Of a DNA stretch of 64,000 nucleotides, positions 6,305-14,969 are shown piece by piece. Made by a program: the position numbers and the translations under genes. The stretch is taken from assembly GCF_006265225.1 (NCBI RefSeq), contig NZ_VDCS01000016.1, positions 1-64,000 of the forward strand. The letters run 5' to 3'. Source of the DNA: Allotamlana fucoidanivorans (GTDB taxonomy: Bacteria > Bacteroidota > Bacteroidia > Flavobacteriales > Flavobacteriaceae). Each line of letters begins with the position of its first letter. The first letter of the stretch is position 1. The notes under the pieces were generated by a model. That model did not search any database. It worked only from the letters and a program-made list of their open reading frames with translations, and had not been told where the DNA came from.

Positions 6305-6328
6305 CGTAAATTAGACGTTTAATTTACG
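6305..6328. repeat. Perfect 9-6-9 palindrome upstream of the second zinc-ribbon gene
   Basis: CGTAAATTA (6305-6313) and TAATTTACG (6320-6328) are exact inverted repeats around a 6-bp spacer, GACGTT. The geometry fits both a dimeric repressor operator and the core site of a tyrosine recombinase (two arms around a 6-8 bp overlap). Confidence 0.6.
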
Positions 6329-6619
6329 ATTAAATTGGTTACACCTACTCATACTAAAATAAGTTCGTAATAGTTGTTTTTCGAGTTCTGTTGCACATAA
6401 ATAGTAAAAAAAATAAACTTTAAAAATAAGTTTTCCTTGTGTTTTATCTTTTTCAGACCGCGGGCCATTAAAACCAAAATGCAATTGCTATCACATCAAC
6501 CAAGGTAAAATATTTTGCTCTGCATCAGGTAAAAATAGCTTAATACTTTCACTAAACAAATGATCGTTAAATTTTTTAAGTATGCTTTTTATATTACATA
6601 TATTATGTATATTTGATGT
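6329..6619. other. Intergenic stretch, no gene seen
   Basis: About 290 bp between the zinc-ribbon gene and the MerR-like regulator with no credible reading frame. A TATATTTG box (6608-6615), which fits the Bacteroidota -7 consensus TAnnTTTG, lies just 5 bp before the ATG at 6620, implying a very short or absent leader. Nothing else stands out. Confidence 0.4.
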
Positions 6620-7603
6620 ATGAAAGATTTTATCACATTATTAAATCAATACCCTAAGTTATCAGAATCAAAAGTTTCTATTTCTAGTTTAGGAGTAGCA
6701 CATCGAGTATTTTTCAATTGGAAAGAAAAAGGACTTATTGATTATGAACATAATTTTACACAAGAAGATCTTGATAATAATGTAACACGAAAAAAAATTA
6801 AACTAAACGCATTCGAAGCCCTATGGATTCTTATAATAAAGGAATTGAGATCTTTTAATATAGGTTTAGATACCATAGGAAAACTGAAGACTTTTTTGTT
6901 TACAGTACCCAATTATAATTTTATAAAGGATCTTTCAAAGACTGAGCTAAAAGAGATTAGTGAGCATATGCTTAACCAAGGTATGAATAGCTTTTTGAGT
7001 GCATTTGACCTTAATGTTGAAACTCAAATTGACCATCTTAATAATCTTACTGATTCCAACAAGATCTACTACAGTAATTTAAGCATCTTAATCAATGTCA
7101 TTTTATTATCTGGTCAAGCACCTTCACTATTTATATTTAAAAAACCCGTTGAAGAAGAGTTGGGCTTTGAAATATTCAATCCAACGTTAGAATTCAAGTA
7201 CTATAGTCAAATAAATGAGGATTACAGAAGTCATCTTATTAATGGGCTTATAGAACATAGTGTTATTAATATTCCTATAAGACCACTGTTTGAGCACTTT
7301 TTCGATAATAAATTGTTGATTAAATATGCTATTGATTTTAACCTGTACACAGATGGAGAATTGAAAATATTAAAACTTCTCAAATCAAAGGATTTTAATA
7401 AAATCATCATTCATAAAAACAATGATCAGCAAATCACTATAGAGAGCACTTCAAGTGAACAAGTTTTAGGAAATAAAGCCATAGAACTTAGGAGAACCCT
7501 TGGTCTTAAACAATATGAACGGGCTGAGATTATTCACAGAAATGATAAGCATTTAGTTATTACTAATACAACAAAACAAAAGATAGACCTAGGCAATACC
7601 TAG
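6620..7603 (+). CDS. MerR-like helix-turn-helix regulator of a mobile element
   Basis: A 327-residue protein. The first 90 residues follow a MerR-type layout: SISSLGVAHRVFFNWKEKGLIDY (winged-helix start and turn), then AFEALWILIIKELRSFNIGLDTIGKLKTFLF, where MerR proteins have helices that set the dimer. The remaining 230 residues are not recognisable and contain no cysteines typical of metal sensors. It lies upstream of a 46-codon ORF and a serine recombinase on the same strand, so it probably controls that element. The DNA-binding assignment is moderately sure; the ligand, if any, is unknown. Confidence 0.55.
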   Translation: MKDFITLLNQYPKLSESKVSISSLGVAHRVFFNWKEKGLIDYEHNFTQEDLDNNVTRKKIKLNAFEALWILIIKELRSFNIGLDTIGKLKTFLFTVPNYNFIKDLSKTELKEISEHMLNQGMNSFLSAFDLNVETQIDHLNNLTDSNKIYYSNLSILINVILLSGQAPSLFIFKKPVEEELGFEIFNPTLEFKYYSQINEDYRSHLINGLIEHSVINIPIRPLFEHFFDNKLLIKYAIDFNLYTDGELKILKLLKSKDFNKIIIHKNNDQQITIESTSSEQVLGNKAIELRRTLGLKQYERAEIIHRNDKHLVITNTTKQKIDLGNT

Positions 7604-7667
7604 CTCATAACATTCCAAAGTTACATAACAAGTTTAGTACACTTCTTATGGACACCTATTGGAACCC

Positions 7668-7808
7668 ATGAATTTTAACGATGCAAAAAGCATTTTAAAC
7701 AAAAACAATGAATGTCCTTACACGGACCAAGAGATTAAAGACATTTTAAAATTATTAAATATCATGTCAGACATGATATGTCACACCTTAAACCCTTTAA
7801 AGCCTTAA
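7668..7808 (+). CDS. 46-residue ORF directly upstream of the serine recombinase
   Basis: ATG at 7668 to TAA at 7806-7808. The product begins MNFNDAKSILNKNNECPYT and looks helical and soluble. The stop is 3 bp before the recombinase ATG (7812), and the frame is open with sensible codon use, which suggests translational coupling. A perfect 8-1-8 palindrome (ATCATGTC-A-GACATGAT, 7761-7777) lies inside it. It could be a recombination directionality factor or a leader peptide; both are speculation. Confidence 0.5.
   Translation: MNFNDAKSILNKNNECPYTDQEIKDILKLLNIMSDMICHTLNPLKP
7761..7777. repeat. Perfect 17-bp palindrome upstream of the serine recombinase
   Basis: ATCATGTC and GACATGAT flank one central A. 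It lies 34 bp before the recombinase start, within the small ORF, where a repressor dimer or the MerR-like protein could bind. Confidence 0.45.
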
Positions 7809-7811
7809 GCC

Positions 7812-9419
7812 ATGAAAAATGTTATTTTATACGTTAGAGTATCAACTGATGAGCAAGCCGACAAAGGATTCTCATTAAGAGATCAGGAGCAAAAACTATT
7901 AAATTATTGTAAGCTTAATAATTTGAATGTGCTAGAACTGTTTAAAGAAGATTATTCCGCCAAAACATTTAATCGTCCTGAATTTAAAAAATTGTCGACT
8001 TATTGTAAGAAGAACAAAAACAATATTAATGAATTACTATTCGTTAAATGGGATCGTTTTTCCAGAAACACCATGGAGTCTTATAATGTTATAGATTCAT
8101 TTAGAGATCTAGGTATTCTTGTAAATGCCATAGAACAACCACTGGATTTGTCAATACCTGAACAAGGACTTATGCTTGCTGTATATTTATCAATGCCTGA
8201 GGTAGAAAACCAAAGACGTTCTTTAAATGTCAAAGCAGGTATGAGAAGAGCTTTTAAAGAAGGGCGCTATGTTGTTACCCCGCCTAAAGGCTACGCTATG
8301 GGCAGAGATAGTAGTAAAAAACCCATTTTAATACCAAATGATGATGCCGTATTTATTAAAGAAGCTTTTGAACTGATTGCATCGGGAATTTACAATCAAA
8401 AAGAAGTTTTAGCACGCTTGTCTAAAAAAGGGTTTAAATCGAGTTCTTCTTCTTTTGCTCGTATGCTACGCAATTCGCTTTATTGTGGAGATATTCTTAT
8501 TCCAGCTTATAAGGATGAGAAAGAAATGGTTACCAAAGGCATTCATGAACCTTTAATCACAAAAACGCTTTTTAATAACGTACAAAAGATTATAAATGGA
8601 GGAAAGAAACAACATGGTACATTACATAAAAAAGTAAACAAAAAATTCCCTTTAAAGGATTTTGTGCTTTGTCCTCAATGCGGAAATCCGCTATTAGCTA
8701 GTGCATCAAAGGGGCGTTCTAAATACTATGCATATTATCATTGCACTAAACCCTGTGGAACGCGCTACAAAGCGGAAGACGTAGAACAATGGTTTGCAAA
8801 CTTTCTTGGGGGAATTTCCTTGAAACCAAATGTTCAGAAACTCTTATTTAAAATGATAAAAGAGCGCATAAATACTCAGACATCACAAAAACATTTAGGT
8901 CCTAAACACTATGAAGCCATTGCCAAAGTTGACAGTAAACTTATTAAACTTCAGGATTTATATATTGATGGAGATATTGGTAAATCAGACTATGAAACTG
9001 CCAAACAGCGCTATAATAATATTCTAGATGAACTTAAAGAAAAAGAAATTAGACAAAAGGAAACATCTGTATTATTGGATACTTACAAAAACGGATTAAA
9101 AAACCTGCATGACATCGATTTTCAGTTTGTTGAATCTGACATAGAACACAAAAGAAAGCTCCTTGGTTCGATATTCCCGAAAAAATTCCAATTTGAAAAT
9201 AATCAAGTTCGAACCGCTGATATCAATCCGTTACTCTTAAAAATAGCTAGTATTAATAAGGGTTTACAAGGGAATAAAAAAAGGGACAAATCAAAAAAAT
9301 CTGATTTGTCCCATTTAGTACTGAAGGCGGGACTTGAACCCGCACGACCTAATGGTCATTGGATTTTAAGTCCAACGTGTCTACCAATTCCACCACTTCA
9401 GCATCTTGGTATATTTTAA
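7812..9419 (+). CDS. Large serine recombinase running into tRNA-Leu (integration junction)
   Basis: A 535-residue site-specific recombinase. The N-terminal resolvase domain (about residues 1-145) has the catalytic serine S11 in YVRVSTDEQ and the conserved arginines of KWDRFSRN. A recombinase domain follows (about 150-260), then a zinc ribbon with C287-x2-C290 (CPQCG) and a C-x3-C near 312, then a coiled-coil segment (about 345-440). Large serine recombinases integrate and excise phages and conjugative elements. The last 45 or so codons (from about residue 491) are not protein-like: they are the terminator hairpin and the antisense strand of tRNA-Leu. The original C-terminus was probably lost or replaced when the element integrated here. 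Confidence 0.85.
   Translation: MKNVILYVRVSTDEQADKGFSLRDQEQKLLNYCKLNNLNVLELFKEDYSAKTFNRPEFKKLSTYCKKNKNNINELLFVKWDRFSRNTMESYNVIDSFRDLGILVNAIEQPLDLSIPEQGLMLAVYLSMPEVENQRRSLNVKAGMRRAFKEGRYVVTPPKGYAMGRDSSKKPILIPNDDAVFIKEAFELIASGIYNQKEVLARLSKKGFKSSSSSFARMLRNSLYCGDILIPAYKDEKEMVTKGIHEPLITKTLFNNVQKIINGGKKQHGTLHKKVNKKFPLKDFVLCPQCGNPLLASASKGRSKYYAYYHCTKPCGTRYKAEDVEQWFANFLGGISLKPNVQKLLFKMIKERINTQTSQKHLGPKHYEAIAKVDSKLIKLQDLYIDGDIGKSDYETAKQRYNNILDELKEKEIRQKETSVLLDTYKNGLKNLHDIDFQFVESDIEHKRKLLGSIFPKKFQFENNQVRTADINPLLLKIASINKGLQGNKKRDKSKKSDLSHLVLKAGLEPARPNGHWILSPTCLPIPPLQHLGIF
9283..9312 (-). terminator. Terminator of the tRNA-Leu/tRNA-Gly transcript
   Basis: GGGACAAATCA (9283-9293) and TGATTTGTCCC (9302-9312) form a perfect 11-bp stem with an 8-nt loop. 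On the minus strand it is followed by a T run, as in an intrinsic terminator, 7 bp after the tRNA 3' end. It also lies inside the serine recombinase reading frame. Confidence 0.8.
9319..9402 (-). tRNA. tRNA-Leu (anticodon UAA)
   Basis: An 84-nt cloverleaf with GCTGAAG at the 5' end pairing with CTTCAGT, D-arm GGTGGAATTGGTAGACAC, anticodon stem TTGGA/TCCAA around loop CTTAAAA (anticodon TAA), a long variable arm typical of class II tRNAs, and T-arm GGGTTCAAGTCCC. CCA is not encoded. The 3' end faces the recombinase-bearing element and is a likely attachment target. Confidence 0.95.
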
Positions 9420-9430
9420 GAAAGTTTCAG

Positions 9431-9502
9431 AGCGAAAGACGGGATTTGAACCCGCGACCCTCACCTTGGCAAGGTGATGCTCTACCCCTGAGCTACTTTC
9501 GC
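9431..9502 (-). tRNA. tRNA-Gly (anticodon GCC)
   Basis: A 72-nt cloverleaf: GCGAAAG acceptor strand with CTTTCGC, D-arm GCTCAGGGGTAGAGC, anticodon stem CACCT with AGGTG around a loop carrying GCC, T-arm CGGGTTCAAATCCCG. It lies 28 bp upstream of tRNA-Leu on the same strand and about 100 bp downstream of mutS; both tRNAs probably share the terminator at 9283-9312. Confidence 0.95.
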
Positions 9503-9599
9503 AGTCTTTTAATGAACGAGCAATATCGCTATTGCGGATGCAAATTTAAACTATTTCTCCTAAATCCAAAGCCTTTTCTAAAAAAAAAGAAAAAATATT

Positions 9600-12212
9600 T
9601 TAAGCCTGTTTTTTCTTGACTAACATACGCTTTATTTCATTCAATTTCATGAGTGCTTCAACAGGTGTAAGTGTATCAATATCAGTATGCAAAATTTCTT
9701 CTTTAATATTTTCCAACAAAGGGTCATCTAACTTGAAAAAACTCAATTGCATATCATCTTGTATCGATTTCACCTTATCGGTAAGTTCTTCACTAGAATG
9801 TGATTTTTCTAATTTCTTCAAAATTTTGTTAGCGCGATGCAGTACCTGCTGTGGCATTCCTGCCATTTTTGCTACATGAATGCCAAAACTATGTTCACTA
9901 CCACCCTCAACTAGTTTTCTAAGAAATAACACATTATCTTTTAATTCTTTAACAGCAACATTATAGTTTTTAATACGATTAAACGTTTCGGTCATTTCGT
10001 TGAGCTCATGATAATGCGTTGCAAATAGCGTTTTAGGTTTTGCTGGATGCTCATGCAAATACTCACTAATAGCCCAGGCGATAGAAATCCCATCATAGGT
10101 ACTGGTACCTCGACCAATTTCATCAAGTAACACCAAGCTTTTTTCAGACACATTATTTAAAATAGATGCCGTTTCATTCATTTCTACCATGAATGTGGAC
10201 TCACCCATAGATATATTATCACTGGCTCCTACTCTAGTGAAAATTTTATCAATTAAGCCTATTTTTGCAGATTTAGCAGGAACAAAACTGCCTATTTGTG
10301 CCAATAATACAATTAAAGCTGTTTGGCGCAGAATGGCCGATTTACCAGACATATTTGGTCCTGTAATCATAATAATTTGTTGAGTTTCCCTGTCTAAAAA
10401 CACATTATTAGCAATGTAAGCCTCCCCTAAAGGTAATTGTTTTTCAATAACGGGATGTCTACCATCCTTAATATCCAAATCATGAGAATCATCAATAACG
10501 GGGTATACATAATGGTTGTCTTTAGCTAACTGCGAAAACCCACATAAACAATCTAATTGTCCAATTAAATGAGCATTCTGTTGTACTGCTTTTATATACT
10601 GATGCAGCCAAGCAATTAATTCTGAAAACAACTGTTGCTCAATGGTTAGGATACGTTCTTCGGCACCTAAAATTTTTGCTTCATATTCCTTCAACTCTTC
10701 AGTAATATAGCGCTCGGCATTTACCAAGGTTTGCTTTCTTATCCAGTCTTTAGGTACTTTATCTTTATGTGTATTTCTTACTTCAATATAATATCCAAAC
10801 ACATTATTTGAAGCTATTTTCAATGAAGTAATTCCAGTCCGCTCACTTTCGCGCTCAAGCATGTTATCAAGATAATCTTTTCCTGATTTGGATAAATTTC
10901 GCAAGTCATCTAATTCAGCCGAAAACCCTGAAGCTATGGTATGTCCTTTTAAAATATTGACAGGAGCATCTTCATTTAAAGTAGCTTTAATCTTTTCACG
11001 AAGCACATCACAACTTTGAAGTGTATCACCTATAATTTTTAAGGACTCATTGACACAGTTTGAGGCTAATGCCTTTATAGGTACTATGGCCTCAAGAGAA
11101 TTTTTTAGCTGGATAACTTCCCTCGGGTTAATTTTACCTGTAGCTGTTTTTGAAATAAGTCGCTCCAAATCACCAATATGCTTAATCTGATGCTGTATTT
11201 TTTGAAGCACTGTATCGTTTTGCGTTAAATAGCTAACAACCTCATGACGTTGTTTAATCCTACCTACATGTTTTAAGGGCAGCGCTAACCAACGCTTTAA
11301 CAATCTTCCGCCCATAGGCGAAATGGTTTTATCAATAATATTTAAAAGGGTTACTGCATTATTATTGGTAGAATGATACAGTTCTAAATTCCGAATAGTA
11401 AACTTATCCATCCACACATAGTCATCTTCAGCTATTCTTGCTATAGAAGTGATGTGTTGTAGTTTATGGTGTTGGGTTTCACTTAAATAATGTAATACAG
11501 ATCCTGATGCTATAATACCTTCGTACAAATCTTCAATACCAAAGCCTTTTAGGGTCTTTGTATCAAAATGTTTTATTAAAGTTTCATAAGCATAATCTGT
11601 TTGATACACCCAATCTTCAAGAAAAAAAGTATGAAAATCATCACCAAACGTTTCCTTGAACAAGGTGCGCTTTTGCTTTGACACTAAAACCTCACTCGGA
11701 CTAAAATTTTGGAGTAATTTATCTATATACTCTGCATTCCCTTGAGAGGTTAAAAACTCTCCTGTTGAAATATCTAAAAAGGAAACACCTATATGTTTTT
11801 TATCAAAATATACAGAACACAAAAAGTTATTTGACTTAGAAACTAACACCTCATCATTCAGCGCCACACCAGGCGTTACCAATTCAGTTACCCCTCGCTT
11901 TACAATCGTTTTGGTTTGTTTAGGATCTTCTAATTGATCACAAATAGCCACACGTTCACCTGCTTTTACCAATTTGGGCAAATAGGTATTTAAAGAATGA
12001 TGCGGAAACCCTGCCAGTTCAGTTTCACTTTCACTCCCTGCTCCTCGTTTTGTTAAAATGATACCTAAAATACCTGCCGCCTTAACAGCATCTTCTCCAA
12101 AGGTTTCATAAAAATCGCCTACACGAAACAATAATAAAGCATCAGGATATTTTGCCTTGATTGCATTGTATTGCTTCATTAATGGAGTTTCTTTTTTTAC
12201 TTTTTTAGCCAA
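9600..12212 (-). CDS. mutS: DNA mismatch repair protein MutS
   Basis: An 870-residue protein, the usual length for MutS. The mismatch-reading motif GDFYE is present (F34, E36), followed by the connector, core/lever (about 250-570) and clamp regions. The ATPase has Walker A GPNMSGKS (residues 618-625), the Walker B/signature region [16 protein letters not shown], and ATHYHEL. MutS binds base mismatches and small loops as a dimer and recruits MutL. The start sits in [16 protein letters not shown], matching the family's N-terminus. It is followed on the same strand by two tRNA genes. No sign of truncation. Confidence 0.97.
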   Translation of the reverse strand: MAKKVKKETPLMKQYNAIKAKYPDALLLFRVGDFYETFGEDAVKAAGILGIILTKRGAGSESETELAGFPHHSLNTYLPKLVKAGERVAICDQLEDPKQTKTIVKRGVTELVTPGVALNDEVLVSKSNNFLCSVYFDKKHIGVSFLDISTGEFLTSQGNAEYIDKLLQNFSPSEVLVSKQKRTLFKETFGDDFHTFFLEDWVYQTDYAYETLIKHFDTKTLKGFGIEDLYEGIIASGSVLHYLSETQHHKLQHITSIARIAEDDYVWMDKFTIRNLELYHSTNNNAVTLLNIIDKTISPMGGRLLKRWLALPLKHVGRIKQRHEVVSYLTQNDTVLQKIQHQIKHIGDLERLISKTATGKINPREVIQLKNSLEAIVPIKALASNCVNESLKIIGDTLQSCDVLREKIKATLNEDAPVNILKGHTIASGFSAELDDLRNLSKSGKDYLDNMLERESERTGITSLKIASNNVFGYYIEVRNTHKDKVPKDWIRKQTLVNAERYITEELKEYEAKILGAEERILTIEQQLFSELIAWLHQYIKAVQQNAHLIGQLDCLCGFSQLAKDNHYVYPVIDDSHDLDIKDGRHPVIEKQLPLGEAYIANNVFLDRETQQIIMITGPNMSGKSAILRQTALIVLLAQIGSFVPAKSAKIGLIDKIFTRVGASDNISMGESTFMVEMNETASILNNVSEKSLVLLDEIGRGTSTYDGISIAWAISEYLHEHPAKPKTLFATHYHELNEMTETFNRIKNYNVAVKELKDNVLFLRKLVEGGSEHSFGIHVAKMAGMPQQVLHRANKILKKLEKSHSSEELTDKVKSIQDDMQLSFFKLDDPLLENIKEEILHTDIDTLTPVEALMKLNEIKRMLVKKKQA

Positions 12213-12342
12213 TGGAAAATATGGTTTTTAAATGTTACTTTTGACAAAATTGTAGCTTGCAATGTACTATTAATTTCATGCTTTTTGAAACTGATTTTTT
12301 AGAAGTTATCTACAATTAGAATGAGATTTCAACAATAAAACC

Positions 12343-12876
12343 ATGCGAAAACTAAAAAATAGCGAATTAAATCGTTTAAGTATTAACGCTTTTAAAGATG
12401 CCCAAAAAACACCTCTTATCATTATTCTGGATAACATACGTAGTTTAAACAATATTGGCTCTGTTTTTAGAACGAGTGATGCCTTTTTAATTGAAAAAAT
12501 TTACCTCTGTGGTATTACCGCAAAACCACCACATAAAGACATTCATAAAACAGCTTTAGGAAGTACCGAAACCGTTGATTGGGAATATGTGGAAAACACA
12601 TTAGATTTGGTTAAAAAACTAAAAACCGAAGGCGTTCACGTTTGCGCTATTGAGCAAGCCGAACAGGCCGTCATGCTTAATGACTTTAAAATTGCAGACA
12701 ACACAAAATACGCTCTAATTTTTGGTAATGAAGTAAAAGGTGTTACTCAAGATGTAGTTTCTGCCAGCGATACCGTTATTGAAATCCCTCAATTTGGTAC
12801 CAAACACTCTTTAAATATTTCGGTAAGTTGTGGGATAATTATTTGGGACGTATTTAGTAAATTAACCAAAAAATAA
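12343..12876 (+). CDS. TrmH/SpoU-family RNA 2'-O-methyltransferase
   Basis: A 177-residue protein with the SPOUT knot motifs: IILDNIRSLNNIGSVFRTSDAF (motif 1, with the N and R used in catalysis and SAM/RNA binding), YALIFGNEVKGV (motif 2) and IEIPQFGTKHSLNISVSCGIIIWD (motif 3). These enzymes methylate ribose 2'-OH in tRNA or rRNA. The protein lacks the N-terminal RNA-binding extension of RlmB, so it is a short TrmH-type member; the target nucleotide is not predictable. It is divergent from mutS. Confidence 0.85.
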   Translation: MRKLKNSELNRLSINAFKDAQKTPLIIILDNIRSLNNIGSVFRTSDAFLIEKIYLCGITAKPPHKDIHKTALGSTETVDWEYVENTLDLVKKLKTEGVHVCAIEQAEQAVMLNDFKIADNTKYALIFGNEVKGVTQDVVSASDTVIEIPQFGTKHSLNISVSCGIIIWDVFSKLTKK

Positions 12877-12915
12877 TCTACTGCTATTTTTTACTTTGTA
12901 ATAAAAACTAATATT

Positions 12916-14949
12916 TTGAAAAATTTAATTCCTGTTATTGCACTATTTATTCTTTTAAGTGCTTCAATTCAAGCCCAAAATGATTTCGTTTCATCAAGAG
13001 AGCATATTAAAATAACCAATTGGAACTTTAAAAAAGGCAACCTTTACAATGCTCAGAAAGTTGAATATAATGATACGGATTGGTCCCTTGTTAAGGTGCC
13101 TCACACCTATTCTATGGACGCCATTGAAGAGAATGGATATTATAGAGGCCCTGCTTGGTATAGAAGCTCTTTAGAAATCCCTTTATCAATGACAGACAAA
13201 CGTATTTTTATTCGTTTTGAAGCTGTTGGGCATGAGGCAAAAGTCTACATAAACGGAAAATCAGTTGGAACTCATTCAGGTGGTTATTCTGCCTTTTGTT
13301 TTGATATAACAGAGCATATTAGAACAGATGATAAAAACACTATTGCAGTTAAAGTTACTAACGAACATGATTTTAAAAGAATACCTGTTACTGATAAATT
13401 ATTTAACATATACGGTGGTATTTACCGCCCTGTTCAAGTTTTTGCTACACCTAAAGAGCATATTTCACCATTATATTTTGGTTCTTCTGGTGTTTTTGCA
13501 AAACCTGTTAAAATAGGCAAAGATGTAACCAAATTAGTTATTGAAACTCATGTTAAAGGTGAAAGCGGTAAAACTGCTAAACTAAATTGTATAATCAAAG
13601 ATGCCAATGAAAGTATAATTTCTTCAAAAACTACTGAAATTACTTTTTCTGATAAGAAAGAGATTCTTAAAACACCTATCGAAATACAAGCACCTATCTT
13701 CTGGAACGGCAAAAAAAACCCACATCTATATACTGCTAAAATAGAACTTAAAACTGAAACTTCATCAGATAAAATTTCTCAAACTTTTGGGATAAAAACT
13801 TATAAAGTTGATCCCGAATCTGGATTCTATCTAAACGGAGAATCTTATGATTTGCATGGTGTTGCTATGCACCAAGAATGGAAACAATTTGGACCTGCTC
13901 TAAAAGAAAAACATCATGAAACCGACATGTCTTTTATTGAAGAAATTGGCGCTACTACAGTAAGACTTTCTCACTATCAGCATTCAGAAACAACTTATAA
14001 ACTTGCAGATGAAGAAGGAATTCTGATTTGGAGTGAAATTCCTTTTGTACACGATTATAGTGGTCGTGAATTTGGCAATGCCAAACAACAATTAACTGAA
14101 CTTATTTTACAAAATTACAACCATCCTAGCATTTTTATTTGGGGACTCTGGAACGAAGTACGCGCTTGGAAAAGCGCAGATGAACCTTGCGTACAACTTA
14201 CCAAAGAATTAAACGAATTGGCGCATAAATTAGACCAAACACGATTAACAGTTTCTGCCAGTGACCGTAGTATCAAATCCAATATGAATGGTATTAGCGA
14301 CCTACAGGCTTGGAATAAATACTTTGGCTGGTATTATGGTAAATACGAAGATCTGGGCAAATGGTTAGATGAATCACATTTAGCACACCCAGATATTGGT
14401 TTATCTATTAGTGAATATGGGGCTGGAGGTAACATTTTTCAGCAGGATATTACAAAGCTAGATAAACCTTTTGGAGAATTTTTTCCTGAACAAGATCAAA
14501 CTCTTTGTCACGAGGTTTCTTGGAAAATAATAAAAGATCGTCCTTTTGTTTGGAGTTCCTATCTATGGAATATGTTTGATTTCTCAGCAGGAGACTGGAA
14601 CCGTGGTGGCATTCCTTTCACAAATCACAAAGGATTAGTTACATACGATAGGTCAACTAAAAAAGATGCTTTTTATTTCTATAAAGCGAATTGGTTAGAC
14701 ACACCAGTACTATATATAGCTGAACGCAGACATACTAAACGCAAAAACGAACTTGTTAATATAAAAATCTATACAAATCAAGATAAAGTTACACTTTATG
14801 TAAATGACAGAAAAATTAGCAAAAAGAAACTAACATCAGACATTCACATTATCACTTTTGAAAACGTCAAACTAAAAAAAGGAAAGAACAAGATTAAAGT
14901 TCGTTCTGGCAAATCCATTACCGATGAAGTAGAATGGCAACTAAACTAA
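12916..14949 (+). CDS. Secreted GH2-family glycosidase (beta-galactosidase-like)
   Basis: A 677-residue protein with a TTG start and a signal peptide ending ...LLSASIQAQ. Family 2 layout: sugar-binding sandwich domain (about 30-190), Ig-like domain (about 195-300), then the TIM barrel. The acid/base lies in WGLWNE (E414) and the nucleophile in SISEYGAGG (E500). The C-terminal residues about 600-677 look like an extra beta domain. It is 20 bp upstream of a GH117 gene on the same strand, so the two are probably one operon. GH2 enzymes paired with GH117 act on agaro-oligosaccharides in marine bacteria (known for some species), so a galactosidase acting on red-algal galactan fragments is likely but unproven. 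Confidence 0.85.
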   Translation: MKNLIPVIALFILLSASIQAQNDFVSSREHIKITNWNFKKGNLYNAQKVEYNDTDWSLVKVPHTYSMDAIEENGYYRGPAWYRSSLEIPLSMTDKRIFIRFEAVGHEAKVYINGKSVGTHSGGYSAFCFDITEHIRTDDKNTIAVKVTNEHDFKRIPVTDKLFNIYGGIYRPVQVFATPKEHISPLYFGSSGVFAKPVKIGKDVTKLVIETHVKGESGKTAKLNCIIKDANESIISSKTTEITFSDKKEILKTPIEIQAPIFWNGKKNPHLYTAKIELKTETSSDKISQTFGIKTYKVDPESGFYLNGESYDLHGVAMHQEWKQFGPALKEKHHETDMSFIEEIGATTVRLSHYQHSETTYKLADEEGILIWSEIPFVHDYSGREFGNAKQQLTELILQNYNHPSIFIWGLWNEVRAWKSADEPCVQLTKELNELAHKLDQTRLTVSASDRSIKSNMNGISDLQAWNKYFGWYYGKYEDLGKWLDESHLAHPDIGLSISEYGAGGNIFQQDITKLDKPFGEFFPEQDQTLCHEVSWKIIKDRPFVWSSYLWNMFDFSAGDWNRGGIPFTNHKGLVTYDRSTKKDAFYFYKANWLDTPVLYIAERRHTKRKNELVNIKIYTNQDKVTLYVNDRKISKKKLTSDIHIITFENVKLKKGKNKIKVRSGKSITDEVEWQLN

Positions 14950-14969
14950 TTTAAAAAACCTTAATAACA

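Noticed and set aside
9359-9619. Plus-strand ORF over the tRNA genes
   Set aside because: It is antisense to tRNA-Leu and tRNA-Gly and not protein-like.
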